This document shows, one piece after another, positions 42,656 through 50,574 of a stretch of DNA of 64,000 bases. Below the pieces are notes generated by a model. That model saw only the letters and a program-made list of their open reading frames with translations. It was not told where the DNA came from and ran no database searches. Where the stretch lies: the NCBI RefSeq assembly GCF_000341345.1, contig NC_020302.1, forward strand, positions 3,018,075 to 3,082,074. Reading direction: 5' to 3'. Every line of letters starts with the position of its first letter. The first letter of the stretch is position 1. This DNA is from Corynebacterium halotolerans YIM 70093 = DSM 44683. GTDB taxonomy: Bacteria; Actinomycetota; Actinomycetes; Mycobacteriales; Mycobacteriaceae. Both the position numbers and the translations under genes were made by a program.

Positions 42656-44179
42656 TCAGTCCGCCACGAGCGCCGTGTACAGCCGCTCGAAATCCCCGCG
42701 CGCGTGCCGGTAGTGCCCGGCATGGCCGGCGACGGGGGACCAGGCCTCGTCGAAGGGCGGGGTGGCGCGCCCGACGTCCGGGGCGAGGACGTCGAGGGCG
42801 ATCAACGCAGTGCCGCGCAGGGTGGCACGCTTCATCGCCAGCGGGACGACGGGCACCTCGAGGGAGTCGGCCAACGGCTGCAGCCACGCGGGGTGGTCGA
42901 TGGTCACCCGCCCGGAGGCGATGACCCGCTCCGGCTGCGCCCCGGCCTCACCCAGAGCGTCCCAGACGCGCCGGTAGGACAGGGCGAGCCCCTCGACGAC
43001 GCCGCGCCACAGGTCGGCGGGGCCGGTGGCGGTGGTCAGCCCGACGAGGCTGGCGCGGGCGTCCGAGGCCCAGCCGGTGGCACGCTCGCCGCTGAAGAAG
43101 GGCAGGACCGCGGGGGCGTCGTCACGCGGGGGACCGGCGAGGACCTCGCCCAGCTCCCCGTCGACGGGCGCGACGGTGTTCTCCAGCCACTCGACGGCGC
43201 GGCCGACGTCGTTGAGCGCGCCGCCGAGAATCCACGCCGCACGGGAGAGGCGGTAGCACCACAGCCCGTCGGGGATGGTCCCGGGACGCTGCGAGACGAT
43301 CACCCGCATCGCGCCGGAGGTGGCGGCGGCGACGGCCGCGGTGCTGGAGTCGACCGCGCCGGGACCGATATTGGAGGGCCAGCCGTCGGGGATGGCGTGG
43401 AACCAGTCCGCGTCGGCGAGCATCCGCCACTTCTCCGGCAGCGCGTCCGCGGCGGGGCGAGCGGGCTGGTCGGGGTCGTGGACGGCGGCGAACAGATCCG
43501 GGTCAGTGCCGCAGGCCTGCAGGATCGGCAGGTCGAGTTCACCGGTGTGCAGGTCCAGGATCCCCGACCAGGCCGCCATGGAGGTGGCGATGCCGCGGAT
43601 GCCGGCCAGCCGCAGGTAGACGTATTCGCCGATGGTCATCGCAGCGTGCGTGCGCGCGAACGTCTCCGGGTCCTCCTGCTGGAGCCACAGCAGGCGGGAG
43701 GGGTGGTAGGAGGTGTGCAGCCGCACGCCGGTGCGGGCGTGGTAGTCGGCTTCATCGACCCGCTCCTGCAGGAAGCGGACCTGCCGGTGGGAGCGGGAGT
43801 CGGCGTAGGTGAGGCAGGGGGTCAACGCGTCTCCGTCGGCGTCGACGAGGATCAGCGAGGAGGCGAAGGAGTCCATGGCCACGCCCGTGACCTCGCCGAC
43901 GAGCCGGTTCTCCTCCGCGAAGGCCACGACGGCGTCGACGATCTGCGCGCACTCGTCGACGACCTGCCCGGCGTCGATGGTGCTGGTGCCGTCGCCGGCG
44001 GTGGTGAACGCGTGCGCGATACGCTCCTTGGAGCCCTTCACCGGGCGCCCCGTGGCGTCGTAGAGCCCGCCGCGGGAGGCCGTCGAGCCGACGTCGAGCG
44101 CCAGCACGTACGGCCCCACCGATTCACTCAGCTTCACCGACATGGTGGGGATCTTCTTGGTACCTGAGGTGCTCGACAT
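42656..44179 (-). CDS. FGGY-family carbohydrate kinase (gluconate kinase-like)
   Basis: 507 aa from ATG 44179 (ATG 44143 is an alternative). N-terminal ATPase-fold phosphate motif YVLALDVGSTASRGGLYD, the sugar-site block VAMDSFASSLILVDADG, and a C-terminal FGGY signature region around FFSGERATGWASDARASLVG. The GNT-kinase-like pattern suggests gluconate or a related sugar acid. It stands alone, with no sugar transporter beside it except the uncharacterised MFS gene. Confidence 0.82.
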   Translation of the reverse strand: MSSTSGTKKIPTMSVKLSESVGPYVLALDVGSTASRGGLYDATGRPVKGSKERIAHAFTTAGDGTSTIDAGQVVDECAQIVDAVVAFAEENRLVGEVTGVAMDSFASSLILVDADGDALTPCLTYADSRSHRQVRFLQERVDEADYHARTGVRLHTSYHPSRLLWLQQEDPETFARTHAAMTIGEYVYLRLAGIRGIATSMAAWSGILDLHTGELDLPILQACGTDPDLFAAVHDPDQPARPAADALPEKWRMLADADWFHAIPDGWPSNIGPGAVDSSTAAVAAATSGAMRVIVSQRPGTIPDGLWCYRLSRAAWILGGALNDVGRAVEWLENTVAPVDGELGEVLAGPPRDDAPAVLPFFSGERATGWASDARASLVGLTTATGPADLWRGVVEGLALSYRRVWDALGEAGAQPERVIASGRVTIDHPAWLQPLADSLEVPVVPLAMKRATLRGTALIALDVLAPDVGRATPPFDEAWSPVAGHAGHYRHARGDFERLYTALVAD

Positions 44180-44497
44180 CGCCCTTGTTTCTCTCCTCGG
44201 CTGGCCTGCGCGGTGTGTGGTGCCAGGATAGTGGGTGCTACCGCTCTCCGACCCGAAGCCCGGAGTCAGGGGCGCCGTCTGCGGGCCGGAGAACATATGT
44301 GGAAGGAACACCGCAACCAGCAATGATGATGATGCAAGAATAAACCCGCTGGTCAGCGGGAGCCTCTTTCATACATACATGCTTCATACATACATGCTTC
44401 ATACATACATGCTTCATCTTTCATCATGGGTGCCCCACGCACGTCGCACCAGTGGCGCGGTCAGGTACCCTCGCCCCGGACACGAGAAGGAGCCGAC
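44180..44497. other. 318-bp gap with hairpin and tandem repeat
   Basis: Upstream region of both the FGGY kinase (minus) and the L7/L12-like gene (plus). It contains a CCCGCTG/CAGCGGG-type hairpin at 44345-44360 and the tandem repeat at 44370-44414. It is AT-rich compared with its neighbours. No gene seen. Confidence 0.6.
44370..44414. repeat. Three perfect tandem copies of a 15-bp unit
   Basis: Unit CATACATACATGCTT repeated three times without a mismatch (44370-44384, 44385-44399, 44400-44414), followed by a degenerate CATCTTTCATCAT. Possible slipped-strand (VNTR) locus or protein-binding array about 85 bp before the L7/L12-like start. Confidence 0.95.
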
Positions 44498-44794
44498 ATG
44501 TTCTTCCATAACGCCCATGACCGTGACCACCTCGCCCACCTGGAGGGGCGCATCCACCGCCTCGAGGCGACCGTGTCCCGCCAGCAGCAGATCATCGCCG
44601 AACTGGCGCGGCGGGCGGATCTACCCCCGCTGGAGCCCCGCGATCTGACACCGGAGGACACCCTCCCGGACGAGGTGCGCGCACTGCTGGACCGTGGCAG
44701 GGAGATCGCCGCGATCAAGCGCTACCGCGAGTTGACCGGCGCCGGCCTCCGCGCGGCCAAGGAGACCATCGACCGCGCGCAGGGCAAGGGGTAG
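44498..44794 (+). CDS. Small protein with ribosomal L7/L12 C-terminal-like domain
   Basis: 98 aa from ATG 44498 with AAGGAG upstream. Residues 8-40 predict a coiled coil (LEGRIHRLEATVSRQQQIIAEL); residues 60-95 match the bL12 C-terminal fold (EIAAIKRYRELTGAGLRAAKETID). Stand-alone L7/L12-CTD proteins are common in actinobacteria, with unknown role; the coiled coil suggests a dimer or partner binding. It is not the ribosomal stalk protein. Confidence 0.85.
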   Translation: MFFHNAHDRDHLAHLEGRIHRLEATVSRQQQIIAELARRADLPPLEPRDLTPEDTLPDEVRALLDRGREIAAIKRYRELTGAGLRAAKETIDRAQGKG

Positions 44795-44803
44795 CCCGCG
44801 GCG

Positions 44804-45865
44804 CTAATCGACGCCGCACTGCTCCGCGTCGGCGGCGTGCTCGCCCTCCGCGCGGGTCAGGCCCCAGCGGACGAGCCCGGCGACGACGGGGCTGCGGGCC
44901 AGGTCACCGTGGGAGACGGGGACGCCGCAGGTGGCCTCGACGTCGATATTGGCCACGTCGGCACCGTCGACGGACTCCAGCAGCGAGGTGGTGTACGGCG
45001 TCGCCGTGGTGTCCGAGGGGGTGTACAGGGCGGTGTAGATGATGCCCGGGGTGGTGTCCGGCAGTTCCCCGACACCCGTGATGTACTCGGACCCGGCCAG
45101 CTGCTGGAGCGCCGATTCACCGACGATCGCCGCCGAGGAACTGGGGGCCGTGTCGACCGCCGAACGCGCCCAGGTGTCGCGGCCGTCGAGCGTCGTACCC
45201 CGGAACGTGGCACCCAGGGCGACCACCCGGCCAACCTTGCCTGCGCCGCCGTAACGCTGGACGTAGACCTTGGTCAGTGTCCCACCCTGGGAGTGCCCGA
45301 CCAGATCCACCTTCTCCGCGCCGGTGGCCGCCAGGGCACCGTCGACGAAGACGGCGATCTCGGCGGCGCTGGCGTCGATGTCCGCCCAGCCGTGCTCGCC
45401 GGGCACCACGTTCCGCAGGTTAGGATGACCGGAGCCGTAGTGGATTGCCCACAAGCAGAACCCCTGCGCGCGCAGCCAGCGCGCGGTTTCGAGGAACTGG
45501 GCCGAGCTGGTGCCCGTCCCGTGGAGGTAGACCACCGGATTCGGGTGGTCGGGGGAGGGGACGCAGGACGGGTCGTTGAACACGGCGTCGACGGCCGGAT
45601 CCGAGGACAGGTGCACGGTCGAACCGGTCTCCCGCGCGAGGCTGGAGCCACCCGCCAGATCCACGATCGGCCCGCTGGACAGTTCGGCGGCGGAGCCGTG
45701 CTCCCGGCTCACGCTCGAACCGCTGGAGAGCAGGGTGTTGACCTGGTGACTCTGGGCGTGGGCGGGGGAGATGGCCACTGTGGCCACTGTGGGGACTGTG
45801 GCCGCCAGGACGACGCCGGCGGCTGCGGCGGCGACGGCGGGGAGACCGCGGCGGAGGCTCGTCAT
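44804..45865 (-). CDS. Secreted esterase/lipase (class 2 lipase-like), downstream copy
   Basis: 353 aa. Sec signal peptide with cleavage near AHA-QS (residue 37). The mature N-terminus is a degenerate Ser/Gly repeat (LLSSGSSV, ELSSGPIVDL, AGGSSLARE, STVHLSS). Alpha/beta-hydrolase with oxyanion YLHGTGT, nucleophile Ser192 in VDLVGHSQGGTLTK, and a late histidine in PVSHGDLARSP. Related to EstA/lipase class 2 enzymes that cleave short-chain esters or triglycerides. It is a close paralogue of the next gene upstream (46043-47077). Confidence 0.9.
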   Translation of the reverse strand: MTSLRRGLPAVAAAAAGVVLAATVPTVATVAISPAHAQSHQVNTLLSSGSSVSREHGSAAELSSGPIVDLAGGSSLARETGSTVHLSSDPAVDAVFNDPSCVPSPDHPNPVVYLHGTGTSSAQFLETARWLRAQGFCLWAIHYGSGHPNLRNVVPGEHGWADIDASAAEIAVFVDGALAATGAEKVDLVGHSQGGTLTKVYVQRYGGAGKVGRVVALGATFRGTTLDGRDTWARSAVDTAPSSSAAIVGESALQQLAGSEYITGVGELPDTTPGIIYTALYTPSDTTATPYTTSLLESVDGADVANIDVEATCGVPVSHGDLARSPVVAGLVRWGLTRAEGEHAADAEQCGVD

Positions 45866-46042
45866 GCCCAGAATCTAGGTCAGGCCGACGTCGTCGCGGG
45901 GGAAGTTCAGGTCACAATCCATGAACACTCCCGTCACACCAGGGGCAGGACAGGCACGGCCCTGCCGGCGGGATTCTCCGCCCACCCATGGGGATCCGTC
46001 AGTGCCGGGGTCCGGCAGGGAACACCGCTGATCGACGTCGGG

Positions 46043-47077
46043 CTAGGCCTTCAGCTCACACTGCTCCGCCCCCACGGCGTGATCGCCCTCCGCACGGGTA
46101 AGCCCCCAGTGAATGAGGCCCGCGACCTCCGGGCTACGCACCATGTCCTGGTGCGAGACAGTGATATCGCAGGCGGCTTCGACGTCGACATTGACGACAT
46201 CCGCACCATCGACGGATTCAAGCATCGAGGTGCTGTTGGGGGTGGCCACGGTGTCCGAGGGGGTGTACAACGCGGTGTAGATGACATCCGGGGCGGTGTC
46301 GGGCAGCTGCTCGAGCGCGGTGACGGTCTCGGAGCCAACCAATTGCTGGGTGGCGGCCGCCCCGGCGGCGAAGGCCGATGAACCCGGCATGGTGTCAACG
46401 ACCGATCCCAGGAGCTCGCCGCGGTCGTCGACGGTCGTGCCGTGGAATGTGGCCCCCAGGGACACCACTCGATCAACTTTCGCGGCACCATCCCGGCCCT
46501 GAATATAGGCCTTGGTCAACGTCCCGCCCTGGGAGTGCCCGACCAGATCCACCTTCTGCGCGCCGGTGACCGTCAGGACGTCGTCGATGAACTCGGCGAT
46601 CTCGTCGAGACTTTCGTCAAGTTCGGCGTAGCCATGCTGGCCGGGCACGGCATTCAGGAGGTTGAAATGCCCGGAACCGTAGTCGATCGCCCACGGGCAA
46701 AATCCCTCACCCCGCAGGTACTGTGCCGTAGCGATGAACTGCTGGGAACCTGTTCCGGTGCCGTGGAGAAAGACCACCGGATTGCGGTGTCCGGGGGACG
46801 GTGAACAGTACTCGTCGTTGAAGACGTGGTGTATCTCCGGATCCGCGGAAAGGTGCACCGTGGATCCCGCACTCCGAGCGAGACTGGAGCCGCTGGACAG
46901 CTCCACAACCGGACCACTCGAGAGCTCCACCGCGGCGCCGCTGGAGTGACTGACACTCGAGCCACTGGAGACGAGGGTCCGCACCTGATGGCTCTGGGCA
47001 TGGGCGGACGTGACGATGCCCGCAACGGCGAACACAGCGGTGGTGAGGACAGTAAGACCCCGGCAGAAACTTGCCAT
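46043..47077 (-). CDS. Secreted esterase/lipase, upstream copy
   Basis: 344 aa, colinear with the 44804-45865 protein along its whole length: same signal-peptide end (AHA-QS, residue 27), same SSGSS-rich mature start, oxyanion FLHGTGTGSQQF, nucleophile Ser182 in VDLVGHSQGGTLTKAY, and TVSHQDMVRSPEVAGL near the C-terminus. The pair is a tandem duplication that has diverged substantially. Probably secreted and active on exogenous esters. Confidence 0.9.
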   Translation of the reverse strand: MASFCRGLTVLTTAVFAVAGIVTSAHAQSHQVRTLVSSGSSVSHSSGAAVELSSGPVVELSSGSSLARSAGSTVHLSADPEIHHVFNDEYCSPSPGHRNPVVFLHGTGTGSQQFIATAQYLRGEGFCPWAIDYGSGHFNLLNAVPGQHGYAELDESLDEIAEFIDDVLTVTGAQKVDLVGHSQGGTLTKAYIQGRDGAAKVDRVVSLGATFHGTTVDDRGELLGSVVDTMPGSSAFAAGAAATQQLVGSETVTALEQLPDTAPDVIYTALYTPSDTVATPNSTSMLESVDGADVVNVDVEAACDITVSHQDMVRSPEVAGLIHWGLTRAEGDHAVGAEQCELKA

Positions 47078-47169
47078 AGGGACAATTTAAACCGTCACTG
47101 CGGAAAGCCTTCCCCGAGGGGCGCCCGTCCGCGTCGGCACTCCCCGTCCAACTGCCGTAACCTGCGGGC

Positions 47170-48480
47170 ATGCCGATCGCCGCACTACTGCTGTCCGTCA
47201 CCGGTTCATTGCCGGGGATCACCCGGACCATCACTGTCCGCACAGACATGCCGCTGACCGACCTGGCCGAGGCGGTGGAGGCCGTCCTCGGTTTCTCGGG
47301 CCGGTCCCCGCACCTGCTGATGACCAGCACCGGTGGTTCCCGGCAGGTCTGGGAGGATGAGACGACCGGGACCGTGGCGGACCTGTTCAGGGAGGACCGG
47401 GCCTTCGCCGTGTTCCGCTACCACCCGCCCCGGAACTGGCACGTGGGTATCGAGCTCCTCGGATACGCGGGTGTGGACATGCCCACCCCGCTGCTCATCG
47501 AGGTGGCGGGCCCCGACGTCGTCGAGGCGTGCAACGGACCGGAGGAGATGATGCGGCTGCGCGATGCCGCCCGGGATTTCCTGGCCGGCATCGACCGGAG
47601 CCCCGCGAACAGTGCCGAGCTGAACGACCGCTTCCCGCACCTGTCGCCGAATCAGATGCTGCGCCGATTGACCACCGTCGACGACGTGGTGGTCGCGGAG
47701 CGGCTGGCCCAGCGCGTGCGGTCCGGGAATGAGGCGCCCCTGAGTTTCGACGACGAGGACGCACCTCTTCCGCCCGGGCCGGAAAACACCCCGGATCCGG
47801 TACAGAACTCGGTTCTCCGGCAGGCGATCGAGAAGTTCTTCGATGGACTCGAACCCGACGCGGTTGCACCCGGCATGGCGGCGCACGACGGCGATATCAG
47901 GGAGAATCTGCCGGAGCTGGACGAGAAGTCCGCGGAGACCGCCACGGAGCACATTCGGTGGGTGCTGGATCTGGTGGGCGAGGGGCGTCCGCTGACCCCC
48001 TCGGGCTACCTCAAGCCGGTCGACGTCACCGCCATCGCCGAACGCATCGGCCTGGACGAGCGCTGGCGGGGAAAGGCGAACCGCGAGAACTCCACCCTCC
48101 CGGTATTGATTCTGCGCCAGGCGATGGAGCATTTCGAACTACTCGAAAGGCGCGGCGGCCGCATCCACGTCACCGAGGCCGGCCAGCGACTGAAGAACCG
48201 GCCGCTGGAGCTGGCCCGTCATGTCGCCGCCTACCTGCCGTTGCTCTCTGACCCTGACGACCTGGCCCCGTCGATCACGCAGATGTGGGCCTGGGCCAAC
48301 GAAATCGACAGCGATCCCGAACCCGGCCTGCTGATGGCCGCGACACACGTGGACAACCACCAGCTCTTTCTGGCGATGGGCGCCCTGGACCACTCAACGG
48401 ATTTCTGGGATGTCTTCGCCCCCACCCGTCTGACCGAGGGGGGAAAGGCGCTGGTGGGGGAGATCCTCCGGAGATTCTGA
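47170..48480 (+). CDS. Plasmid pRiA4b ORF-3-like protein
   Basis: 436 aa. The N-terminal 150 residues match the IS1096-type TnpR/pRiA4b ORF-3 fold (FRYHPPRNWHVGIELLG; DVVEACNGPEEMM). A linker of acidic and proline residues follows (DDEDAPLPPGPENTPD), then a helical C-terminal region with a winged-helix-like end (LLERRGGRIHVTEAGQRL). The family occurs on plasmids and mobile elements; function unknown. No transposase is adjacent. Confidence 0.75.
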   Translation: MPIAALLLSVTGSLPGITRTITVRTDMPLTDLAEAVEAVLGFSGRSPHLLMTSTGGSRQVWEDETTGTVADLFREDRAFAVFRYHPPRNWHVGIELLGYAGVDMPTPLLIEVAGPDVVEACNGPEEMMRLRDAARDFLAGIDRSPANSAELNDRFPHLSPNQMLRRLTTVDDVVVAERLAQRVRSGNEAPLSFDDEDAPLPPGPENTPDPVQNSVLRQAIEKFFDGLEPDAVAPGMAAHDGDIRENLPELDEKSAETATEHIRWVLDLVGEGRPLTPSGYLKPVDVTAIAERIGLDERWRGKANRENSTLPVLILRQAMEHFELLERRGGRIHVTEAGQRLKNRPLELARHVAAYLPLLSDPDDLAPSITQMWAWANEIDSDPEPGLLMAATHVDNHQLFLAMGALDHSTDFWDVFAPTRLTEGGKALVGEILRRF

Positions 48481-48514
48481 GGTTGATCGGCCCCGCCGTC
48501 CCCTGCGGCCGCCG

Positions 48515-49063
48515 CTACACCTGCACGACCCGGTCCGGATCCCCCAGCCGGTCGCCCAGGCCGACGAGCACCGCGAACACCACACCCAGCAGCAGGGCCA
48601 GCCAGATCCAGACGGGATAGAACCGGGGTCCGAGCAGCCGGGCCACCAACGCCCCCAGGAACGCGCCGAGGGTGTTCATGATGACGTCGTCGATGTCGGA
48701 GTAGCCCAGTGCGAAAACGTACTGCGCGGTCTCCACGCCCAAGCTGAAGACGAGGCCGCAGCCGGTCGCCCACAGCAGGGGCCGGCGGGCGTCGGCAAGC
48801 AGCACGTAGACGAGCACGCCGAAGGGGACGAAGAAGGCGAGGTTGCCCAGGTAGTCGAAGAGCGGGCCGAACCAGCTGCCCGCCTCGACGAAGTCATTGA
48901 ACGGGAGCAGCGAGAGCGAGCGGTTGCGTTGTTCGGCGGGGTCCCAGAGCAGGCCGATGACATAGAAGGCCTTGAGCATCGTCAGCGCCACCATCACCGC
49001 TGAATAGACCACCAGGGCCAGGGCGATGAGGATGGGGGCGGGTTGGGATCTGCGGGTCGGCAT
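48515..49063 (-). CDS. VanZ-family membrane protein (first of a pair)
   Basis: 182 aa with four to five hydrophobic segments and the VanZ pattern: NRSLSLLPFNDF, DYLGNLAFFVPFGVLVYVL, SLGVETAQYVFALGYSDIDD and NTLGAFLGALVARLL. VanZ proteins give low-level teicoplanin resistance in enterococci; most actinobacterial ones are uncharacterised. Paralogue of the protein at 49129-49713. Confidence 0.88.
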   Translation of the reverse strand: MPTRRSQPAPILIALALVVYSAVMVALTMLKAFYVIGLLWDPAEQRNRSLSLLPFNDFVEAGSWFGPLFDYLGNLAFFVPFGVLVYVLLADARRPLLWATGCGLVFSLGVETAQYVFALGYSDIDDVIMNTLGAFLGALVARLLGPRFYPVWIWLALLLGVVFAVLVGLGDRLGDPDRVVQV

Positions 49064-49098
49064 GCCCGCCGAGATTACCGGGGCATGATCACTGGCGA

Positions 49099-49114
49099 TG
49101 TTTCACGTGAAACA
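49099..49114. promoter_or_regulatory. parS: parS, ParB-binding centromere site
   Basis: TGTTTCACGTGAAACA, a perfect 16-bp palindrome identical to the bacterial parS consensus. It lies in the 65-bp space between the two VanZ genes. Chromosomal ParB loads here and slides as a CTP clamp to organise the origin region; in C. glutamicum the parS sites cluster close to oriC. Confidence 0.92.
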
Positions 49115-49128
49115 TCGCGCCCGTCACC

Positions 49129-49713
49129 TCAGTCGAACAGCGCCCCGGCGAACATCATCACCAGGATCACCAGGCAGGACGCCCAGATCAGCCCGAGCAC
49201 GTAGCGGCGCCCCTCCGCGTTCAGGCGCAGCGTCAGCCACGCCCCCAGGGTCGCACCGGCGGTGTTGAGGATGAGGTCGTCGACGTCCGAGTATCCCCGC
49301 GCGAACACGAACTGGGCGACCTCGATGGCGAGGCTGCCCATGCCACCGATGAGCGCGACGCGGAGGAGGACGCGGCGTCGGGAAGCGCGGGCGGTGATGT
49401 CGGTGCGCGCGACCGTCCCCCACAACAGCACCACGAGGACGCCGACCGGGACGAACATGGCGGCATTGCCCAGTGTGTTGGTGATCGGCCCGTACCAGAC
49501 CGGCGGATCGATGAATCCGTTGAAGGGGATGAGGTCGATGCTGCGACGGTTGTGGGCGGCCGCGTTCCAGAGGCCGCCGATGGAGAAGCTGCTCTTGAGC
49601 AGGGTCAGGAACAGGATGGTCAGGGCGACGAGCCCGGCGGTCACGAGATAGACCAGCCGGGCGGGGATTGTCTGCGGTATGCCCTTGTTCACCCGGCTGA
49701 GACTACCCAGCAT
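49129..49713 (-). CDS. VanZ-family membrane protein (second of a pair)
   Basis: About 194 aa from ATG 49713; the frame extends to 49839 and a GTG at 49692 is also possible, none with a strong ribosome-binding site. Same architecture as its neighbour: RRSIDLIPFNGF, NTLGNAAMFVPVGVLVVLL, SLAIEVAQFVFARGYSDVDD, NTAGATLGAWL. The conserved E-x2-Q-x2-F and D-x-D-D residues are kept in both copies. Confidence 0.85.
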   Translation of the reverse strand: MLGSLSRVNKGIPQTIPARLVYLVTAGLVALTILFLTLLKSSFSIGGLWNAAAHNRRSIDLIPFNGFIDPPVWYGPITNTLGNAAMFVPVGVLVVLLWGTVARTDITARASRRRVLLRVALIGGMGSLAIEVAQFVFARGYSDVDDLILNTAGATLGAWLTLRLNAEGRRYVLGLIWASCLVILVMMFAGALFD

Positions 49714-49795
49714 TTCTGTGGACAACCTCCGAACCGGGTTCGTGTCAGCTTGTCCTCGTCCTGTCTCGCGCTCACGCGAAACAACAGAGACCGAC

Positions 49796-50134
49796 CTAAC
49801 GGACGGCATCGACCAAGATGAGCCCCAGTCCCGCCACACCCAGCAACACCATGCCGACAGTCACGGCGACCACGGAACCGACATTGGCCTCGACCCGACC
49901 ATGGGCGAGACCGAGGCCCGCCCGCCGGTAGCGGCGGCGTTGTGTCAGGTAGATGGCCAGAGCCATGGTCCCCATCACGACGACGAGCGCGTGGATCGCG
50001 ACGGGGAAGTGATTCGCCCAGCGCAGCAGGACGGCGCTGGCCACGGCCAGGGCAACGGTGGTCCTGGCCCAGCTGAGCGATGTGCGCTCCGGCTGCAGAC
50101 CGGGATCATCGTGGAGGCGGGCGAAGGACGTCAT
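49796..50134 (-). CDS. DUF202-family membrane protein (short copy)
   Basis: 112 aa from ATG 50134. Starts with the DUF202 pattern LQPERTSLSWARTTVALAVA and has three hydrophobic segments. Function unknown. Its start overlaps the stop of the next DUF202 gene by 4 bp, so the two are probably a heteromeric pair. Last gene of the putative tct operon. Confidence 0.85.
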   Translation of the reverse strand: MTSFARLHDDPGLQPERTSLSWARTTVALAVASAVLLRWANHFPVAIHALVVVMGTMALAIYLTQRRRYRRAGLGLAHGRVEANVGSVVAVTVGMVLLGVAGLGLILVDAVR

Positions 50135-50562
50135 GAGAGCAGACTCCAGATGGTCAACCCGCAGGCGCAGACGGCCGCGAGGGAGAGCAACGGGACGATG
50201 GCGGGCACCGGGAGGGGCTCGCCGGTGCGCATGGCGCGTTCGACCTTGAGCCAACGCAGCGCCGCCCCCAGCGAGATCAGCAGACCGACCGCGATGACCA
50301 GCACCGCGATGACCGACTGCGCCGTGGCGGAGACCTCCGGCAGGGGAAAGGCCTCCAGGGCGATGCCGCCGGCCAGGAAGGCCAGCGAGGTACGGGTCCA
50401 GGCCAGGAAGGTGCGCTCGTTGGCCAGCGTGAAGCGGGGATCCGGCTCGGTGCCCTCCGGCAGGAGGGTTCGGGCGAGCCAGGACCGCCGGGCGTCGTCG
50501 GCTCCGGCACCGTGCCCGGTGCCGACGTCCTTTGCGTGGGAATCAGTGAGACGTACGTTCAT
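50131..50562 (-). CDS. DUF202-family membrane protein (YidH-like)
   Basis: 143 aa. A 40-residue charged N-terminus precedes the DUF202 core RFTLANERTFLAWTRTSLAFLAGGIAL and two more hydrophobic segments. Similar to E. coli YidH. It begins 12 bp after tctA and may belong to the same transcript. Confidence 0.87.
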   Translation of the reverse strand: MNVRLTDSHAKDVGTGHGAGADDARRSWLARTLLPEGTEPDPRFTLANERTFLAWTRTSLAFLAGGIALEAFPLPEVSATAQSVIAVLVIAVGLLISLGAALRWLKVERAMRTGEPLPVPAIVPLLSLAAVCACGLTIWSLLS

Positions 50563-50574
50563 GGTTGACCGGGC

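Noticed and set aside
44370..44414. CRISPR array
   Set aside because: The three 15-bp units are directly adjacent with no spacers, and no cas genes are nearby; it is a simple tandem repeat.
44837..46381. 514-aa plus-strand open frame across the two esterases
   Set aside because: Antisense to two convincing secreted hydrolases; composition is Gly/Asp/Val-rich with no signal or domain.
47170..48480. Active insertion sequence around the pRiA4b ORF-3-like gene
   Set aside because: No transposase, terminal inverted repeats or target duplications were seen.
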